64,000 bases of DNA, taken from Harmothoe impar. Its lineage: Eukaryota; Annelida; Polychaeta; Phyllodocida; Polynoidae. The DNA is taken from contig OX381714.1 of the NCBI GenBank assembly GCA_947462335.1, positions 34,744,025 through 34,808,024 on the forward strand, written 5' to 3'. The notes under the pieces are model-generated. The model ran no database searches. It was not told where the DNA came from and saw nothing but the letters and a program-made list of their open reading frames with translations. Positions 58,955 through 64,000 of the stretch are shown one piece after another. Within the stretch, counting starts at the first letter, position 1, and the number at the start of each line of letters is the position of its first letter. The position numbers and the translations under genes were made by a program.

Positions 58955-61900
58955 ATGGTGAGAATTTCTTCATAAATAGATGGGAATAATGCTTTATTTT
59001 GCTAACTTCTGTATTATCGCCCACTGCGCGTGACACTCCTCGAAGCTTCTTGAAGTTGTTCATTTCTTTGCCTCGAGAAATCCTACATCTTCCGTACACC
59101 ACGGCCAGCACAAACTACGTTTACAGACAGTTCGACCTTTTTCTGATCTGTTCTAGGTTATGGACTAAATTCTGGGTCTCCTGCGTCTCAGAGCCTTGTC
59201 AGTGTCACTATTCTAGTCTCAGACTCAGTCTCAGAGTCAGAGGACGTTCAGTTACACTGCTTACAGTGAACCTGTTACTTTCACACAATTACATAATTGA
59301 GCTTTCAACCTCGGCATCAGTCTCGGCGTGCCCGACTGAGGAATTACCCTCCGTTACCCTGGGGCTGGAGCGTACGTAGCTAGCGAGCCAGCCCAGTATC
59401 GCCATACTGGGCTGGTGAGAGATCCCCATGTTTTGACTGTGGGCGAACTACAGGACCTCATTACAGACAAACTAAAGGTTTTACAGGGCAAAAGAAGGTT
59501 CCATGCTTATCTCTAGACACTTAACTTTCCATATTCACTCAGAATTGTGCCTGTTTGTTGATGATATGATAGTACACCAGTGGTTTTATATAAGACAACC
59601 CCTCTGTTCACACTAGACCTGGCAGATAGCAGGACCCCCAGTGATTAGAGCAGGATCTATCATCGGCTGTACATTCGTACAGTCGATTCCAAATTGACTA
59701 GAGCGTACAAGGCTGCCTCGGCATCCGCCTCATAGGCCGGGGTACCAGAGACCTCGCCACACAGCTAACAATTACAATACACACTGACTGACAGACACAG
59801 TGTCAGTATTAATTAAATTATACGCCACGCCCACGGTGACCCGTACCGTGTATTGTATTGTACGGACAAGTGTACTCCTACTTTCTTGCCTTTGTTCACA
59901 CCCCACCCCTGTGTGTCTTTCTGTCCCCTCCCTTCGTTTAGAGAATCGTAGGCCTACTGTTGAATTTGAAATTAGCCAAAATCGGACACCTGACAAGTGC
60001 GGAGTATAGGATTTCTTTTCAGTCTAGGTGCGGGTTATATAATAATCGATGCGGGTTATAGCCTCCCCCCCTACGGTTAACAATTGTCTTAATCATTTAT
60101 AGACTATGAGTACCCTAGGTGCCCAATTATTTAACCCAATTGTACCATGATAGGTGAATATGGACTTTTTCTCCTACATCAGACGGGTGGACTGATTGTC
60201 GCTGGTCTGGGGTTGGCTGCGTTAGGTTTCGCTGGACGTTACGCCGTGCGCTACACGAAACCACTCGCAGAGAACATGATGAAAACCCTCAACCAACTAC
60301 CACAGGGAGCAGTGAGTATACCAACATTTAATTATCAATTAATTTGTAGTACCTTTATATTCTAATAAACCCTTTAAGGTTGCTTAAAGATAACATTTGT
60401 TGTCCTCCGGCTGCATTGGTGCATCATGATGACCAGTGCATGATGGATTAAGGTGTTATAGATTTACACTTTCAACTTTTCAATCACTCAATTCAATCAT
60501 TTAATAACCCTAACCCTGAGTCATTTGTTATGTTAATCACACGTTCAATCCTGTTTAGTTATTCACGCAACATTTAAACTATGTATTAAATATCGATATA
60601 CTTATTCAAGATTTGGTGTTAACCTTTAGAATAAACTTCTAAAGATGAAGCTCCTTATAAAATCAGAGTGAAAAAGCTGCAAAATAGACAATAGGCCTAT
60701 GATGTACATGTATATCTTTCAGACGCTCAGCAGATATTACAAGGGAGGATTCGAGCCCAAAATGTCAAAGAGGGAAGCTGGTCTCGTGCTGGGGTTGAGG
60801 TGAGTGGATTAGAGTTCTGGAACTGCACTACCGGTACCAGTATTCAGTGCAATCTGGGTTACGAGGAGAGTTAATTGTAAAATAGGAATAGCCAAATCCT
60901 CGATCATATTGTATGCGTCACGCTGCCTCATATTTGCCTTTCTTTGTATTGCGTTTTGGAATTTCAAACAGGAAAAAAATGTTGTTACTAACAACATTTT
61001 TTCCCTGTTTGAAATTACAAAACGCAATACAAAGAAACAATGTTAGAAAAGAATTTCCAGGCATAAACCTACGTTCAATGATCCATATGGAAATTCTATA
61101 TTTTCACAAGCGTTGATGAAAGTGTACTGGACTTATTTCCATAAGATGATTAATGAAAAAAATACTATACATGTACAGTTACCAAAAGCATGATGTACAA
61201 ATCAGCTGTGTTTTCTCTCCTCTCAGCCCCGCAGCCAGTAAACAGAAAATCAAGGACGCGCATAAACGGATTATGCTCCTCAACCATCCGGACAGAGGTG
61301 AGATAATAAGTCTACGTCAGGAATTGTATAACCCTTTAAGGGCCGCATAGTGCTTAAATAAGGTGCTACATGTACTATACTATACCGTTTGTCTTCAAGA
61401 TGCATGAATGCAGTATTCGTTCTACAAACCGACCCTATCGGTTTCATAGACTTACTCACCGGAACCGCGTTGTTGCATCATGGTGACAAATGTTGTCATA
61501 GACAGTGCTCATTTTCCATCAACAAGGGAGGTGGTGGTAAAAACATGTCGACCCCCTTGACCAGGGGTGGGGTTAAAAAATGTAACCTCTCTCCTCTCGC
61601 GTCTGTGCGAAATTTCACCCTGTTGTTAAAAAATCAGCACTCCCTTTAATAGTACAACATCCCGTCTTTAAAGGGTTTGGCCTATTTAGGTAGCCTGAAA
61701 TATACCGTTCTTGTCTTAGCCTAGTAAGGTTTTAACTCAAAAGAGGTTTTATAAGCAAAATTAGATGGAAAGGAGAAACACTAAATATTTTTATATGTTT
61801 TTATTTATTTTTCTAAAGATTCAAAATTATATTAGATATACAAATATTATTAAGAACATCTGTATAATGTATCACAGCATTTAAAAACAATTCATCAATA

Positions 61901-62046
61901 TCACAGAGGAATATGCTACATGCATATTCTTGATATTATCATGACTCATTGGTTTCATTACAATTTCAGGTGGTTCGCCATACCTTGCTGCCAAAATAAA
62001 CGAAGCTAAAGACTACCTCGACCAAAGTACACGTGGGATGAAGTAA
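58955..62046 (+). CDS. DNAJC19: DNAJC19/Pam18 (TIM14)-type J-domain protein
   Basis: Exons: 58955-58957 (ATG only, then GTGAGA), 60183-60311, 60723-60799, 61227-61297, 61970-62046. Phases agree, giving 117 residues, the size of DNAJC19. The N-terminus is a membrane anchor (GLIVAGLGLAALGFAGRYAV), followed by YYKGGFEPKMSKREAGLVLG, the J-domain with HPD (LLNHPDRG) and GGSPYLAAKINEAKDYL. The family stimulates mtHsp70 at the inner-membrane import motor. The first exon is inferred: an acceptor with a strong pyrimidine tract precedes ACGGGTGG at 60183, and the family begins one residue before its hydrophobic segment. The alternative is an unspliced start at ATG 60147, adding 12 residues. An AATAAA lies at 62107-62112. 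Confidence 0.88.
58958..60182. other. Proposed first intron of the DNAJC19 gene
   Basis: No other gene supported. Short open frames (for example 58999-59379) have no domain features. Confidence 0.4.
61329..61678. mobile_element. TGCATnnATGCA-family element containing a second MITE
   Basis: AACCCTTTAAGGGCCGC on the left and CCGTCTTTAAAGGGTTT on the right are inverted. Inside are ATGCATGAATGCAG and TTGTTGCATCATGG words. Positions 61500-61646 are a copy of the GGGAGTG-ended MITE of 57865-58170, so it is nested. Confidence 0.65.
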
Positions 62047-63189
62047 CAAATTATATTTCACATTATTTAGAAAGTCATAATGTTTTTACAGAACCATGTC
62101 CTCATTAATAAAGATTAAAAAAAAACAATTTGAACGACTGTGGAATTAATATGTAGAACCGATGACTCGGACATATCTTTGTCTCTAGTGAATGTTGAAG
62201 AATGATATTTCGGCAATATATATATGGATGCCAATGGCTAAATGATTGGAAACAAATGTGAGAGTTTACTGTTTTAAAAGGTGTCCGCCAAGTTCTCTTT
62301 TATTTTTAGATAAAGTTGACGCTGACTCACTGCTTCATGTATCATTTCTGTGTGATAAGTTATAAGTCATGTATTACAGAAATCATTATCAGTCTATCAT
62401 CTTACATTGTAGATATCATCATAGAATAAAAGATAAATAAATGTATAACATTGGTTATAGTGTTTATTTGAACGTAAAGAAGTTAATGGAATGTACAATG
62501 ACATATGTAAAAAGTTGGTGTCGTCTTCTGTGATGATATTTTTTTGACTCCCCAAGATATTCTGGAAGACATACCTGCAATTAAAACTTATGGCACAAAT
62601 ATCAGAGATCTTAATTCCACAACTGAGTGTTTCTTGAACGAGCGATATTGATGACGCTAAAAATAAATAAAAGACGAAAATAATGGAATAACAGCGTGAT
62701 AAAAATGGTCAAACTTGAGGTATTATAGACCACATGGAAACGTTTACAGTGTAGTAAACCTATCCTGTCTAATTAATAATCACAAAATCTTAAAGGTGCA
62801 TATTTTTTCGACTAAAAGTACCGTACAGTCAACTGCCTCTAATGCGGGCACCCTTGGGACTTTCTGAAATGGCCGTAATAGAGAGGTAGCCGCATTAGTG
62901 ATTGCTGGTCCTGCATTGGCGCACCATGCCGACCCATTAGGAGTGTATCAACCCTGGAGGATTGGCGTGATGCATGGATACAGCACTGCAATTAAAGTCG
63001 CCAGTACTGTACTCGTGCATCATTTTTGAGTTTGTTACATGCATTTCCTTATTACATGATTTTCAAATAGTGATACAACAGATATAAAAAAAGGTGAATA
63101 GTGCACTAAACACTATGCCACACTTAAAGGGTTAAATGGGTATAAAAGATATAAAGCTTATAACAAGATGCTACTGAACCAGCAGTAGG
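62047..63189. other. Intergenic; DNAJC19 3' UTR and a repeat copy
   Basis: No gene. The TGCATnnATGCA family is present at 62905-63136, ending CTTAAAGGGTTAAA. Confidence 0.5.
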
Positions 63190-63836
63190 CTATAGGTTGT
63201 CCCTTATGTATTTGTAGATGATGTCAAATGCCTTGTCTGTGTCTGTGAAAGGTAGTGGGTAGGATACGATTCCGTGGTACCCGGGAAGGTAGTTGACATA
63301 AGTCACATTATTACCTGCCGCCTTTAACCGGTGTGCATAGAAATAACTATCGTCTCGTAACACATCATGGTTCATCGACATCACAAAAGATGGCGGTAAT
63401 CCTGCCAACGACTCTGCCATGAGCGGAGAAAAATAAGGATTCATCAAAGTATCTTTAAGCTGCTCCCATAGCGCATCATTCCCAAAGTCCACCCTGGGCT
63501 CCTTGAAGGTGGTTGGTTGGAGCATGGGGCTGGGCAGGGTGTCGTAGTTAAGATAGGTGGCGCGTAGTTTGGCTTTGATCTCGGCGGAGGTGTGGTTATT
63601 ACGCGTGAGGATGTCGCGGTTGGCGGTGTGCCCCTGGGCGTACATGAGCCAGAAGCCGGCCATGTTCTCGCGGCTGAGGATGGGGTCGGTGGGGTTCTGC
63701 TGGTAGGACGGGGTGTAGAAGTCTACGGCCTGGAGCGCGGGGTACAGTAGGATCTGTGCTGCCGGCTGGGGCGTGTGGTGCAGGTCACGCAGGGTCAGAG
63801 CCACCCCCGCAGCCAGGTTACCGCCCGCACTGTCAC
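63190..63836 (-). CDS. Arylacetamide-deacetylase/NCEH1-like esterase, last exon (gene continues past the window)
   Basis: The exon opens at an acceptor (CCTGTAG|GTGACAG) with one codon base carried over, so the first full residues are DSAGGNLAAG. With the carried glycine this is the GDSAGG nucleophile motif of hormone-sensitive-lipase-type alpha/beta hydrolases. The acid is in HDVLRDDS and the catalytic histidine in PGYHGIV, near the C-terminus, both at the usual places. ILLYPALQAVDF, GLPPSFVM and SFVMSMNHDVLRDDS are typical of AADAC/NCEH1. The oxyanion HGGG motif and the N-terminal membrane anchor must be in upstream exons beyond 63964. The substrate (acyl esters of lipids or xenobiotics) is known for the family only. 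Confidence 0.88.
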
Positions 63837-64000
63837 CTACAGGAGGAACGGGGAGGTTAGATATAGGGCTTGGTGAATGTCTTGATCAACGAGGGAAAAT
63901 AATTCCATTCAACATAATTTATATATCGTCATACCCATATATTTTGATTCGACTTTTAAAATAATAGAAAATGCTTGGTGCCTTCAAATAGACTAATATA

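Overview
This is animal nuclear DNA. It has spliced genes with consensus GT-AG introns, a eukaryotic elongator tRNA-Met, a Polinton/Maverick-type element, a DIRS-type retrotransposon fragment and a very high density of short inverted-repeat elements and minisatellites. The gene set and repeat style fit an invertebrate deuterostome, most likely a lancelet (Branchiostoma); the species is inference.

The left 31 kb is almost all mobile DNA. Positions 1-2480 hold a decayed coding remnant between inverted, tandemly repeated arms. Positions 3130-5650 hold a 5'-truncated DIRS element (RNase H plus tyrosine recombinase) that ends in poly(A). A 404-bp inverted-repeat element lies at 5849-6252. Positions 7034-17022 are a 10-kb element with AG...CT termini, long inverted repeats and a perfect 6-bp target duplication TACATA, which is the Polinton signature. 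It carries a broken protein-primed DNA polymerase B, an intact orphan ORF, and a cargo gene for a tandem death-domain protein that was later split by a TA-flanked insertion. Its terminal repeats are arrays of ETS-CRE composites, CArG boxes, E-boxes and CCAAT boxes. From 17 to 31 kb there is one tRNA-Met, two 1.9-kb solo LTRs and many small elements.

The right half has four host genes: an RFX winged-helix transcription factor (plus strand, 32089-44615), mitochondrial glutamyl-tRNA synthetase EARS2 (minus, 57833-46135, 14 exons resolved in full), a DNAJC19/Pam18-type J-protein (plus, 58955-62046), and the last exon of an arylacetamide-deacetylase-like esterase (minus, 63836-63190). RFX and EARS2 converge tail to tail; EARS2 and DNAJC19 diverge head to head. 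EARS2 and DNAJC19 products both act in mitochondria (organellar tRNA charging; protein import motor).

The most unusual pattern is that five separate tandem arrays inside RFX and EARS2 are built from the edge of an adjacent exon together with its splice site. The extreme case is about 55 copies of a 75-bp unit carrying the EARS2 exon-11 3' end and its 5' splice site. The second headline is the Polinton derivative with death-domain cargo and immediate-early-style terminal arrays.
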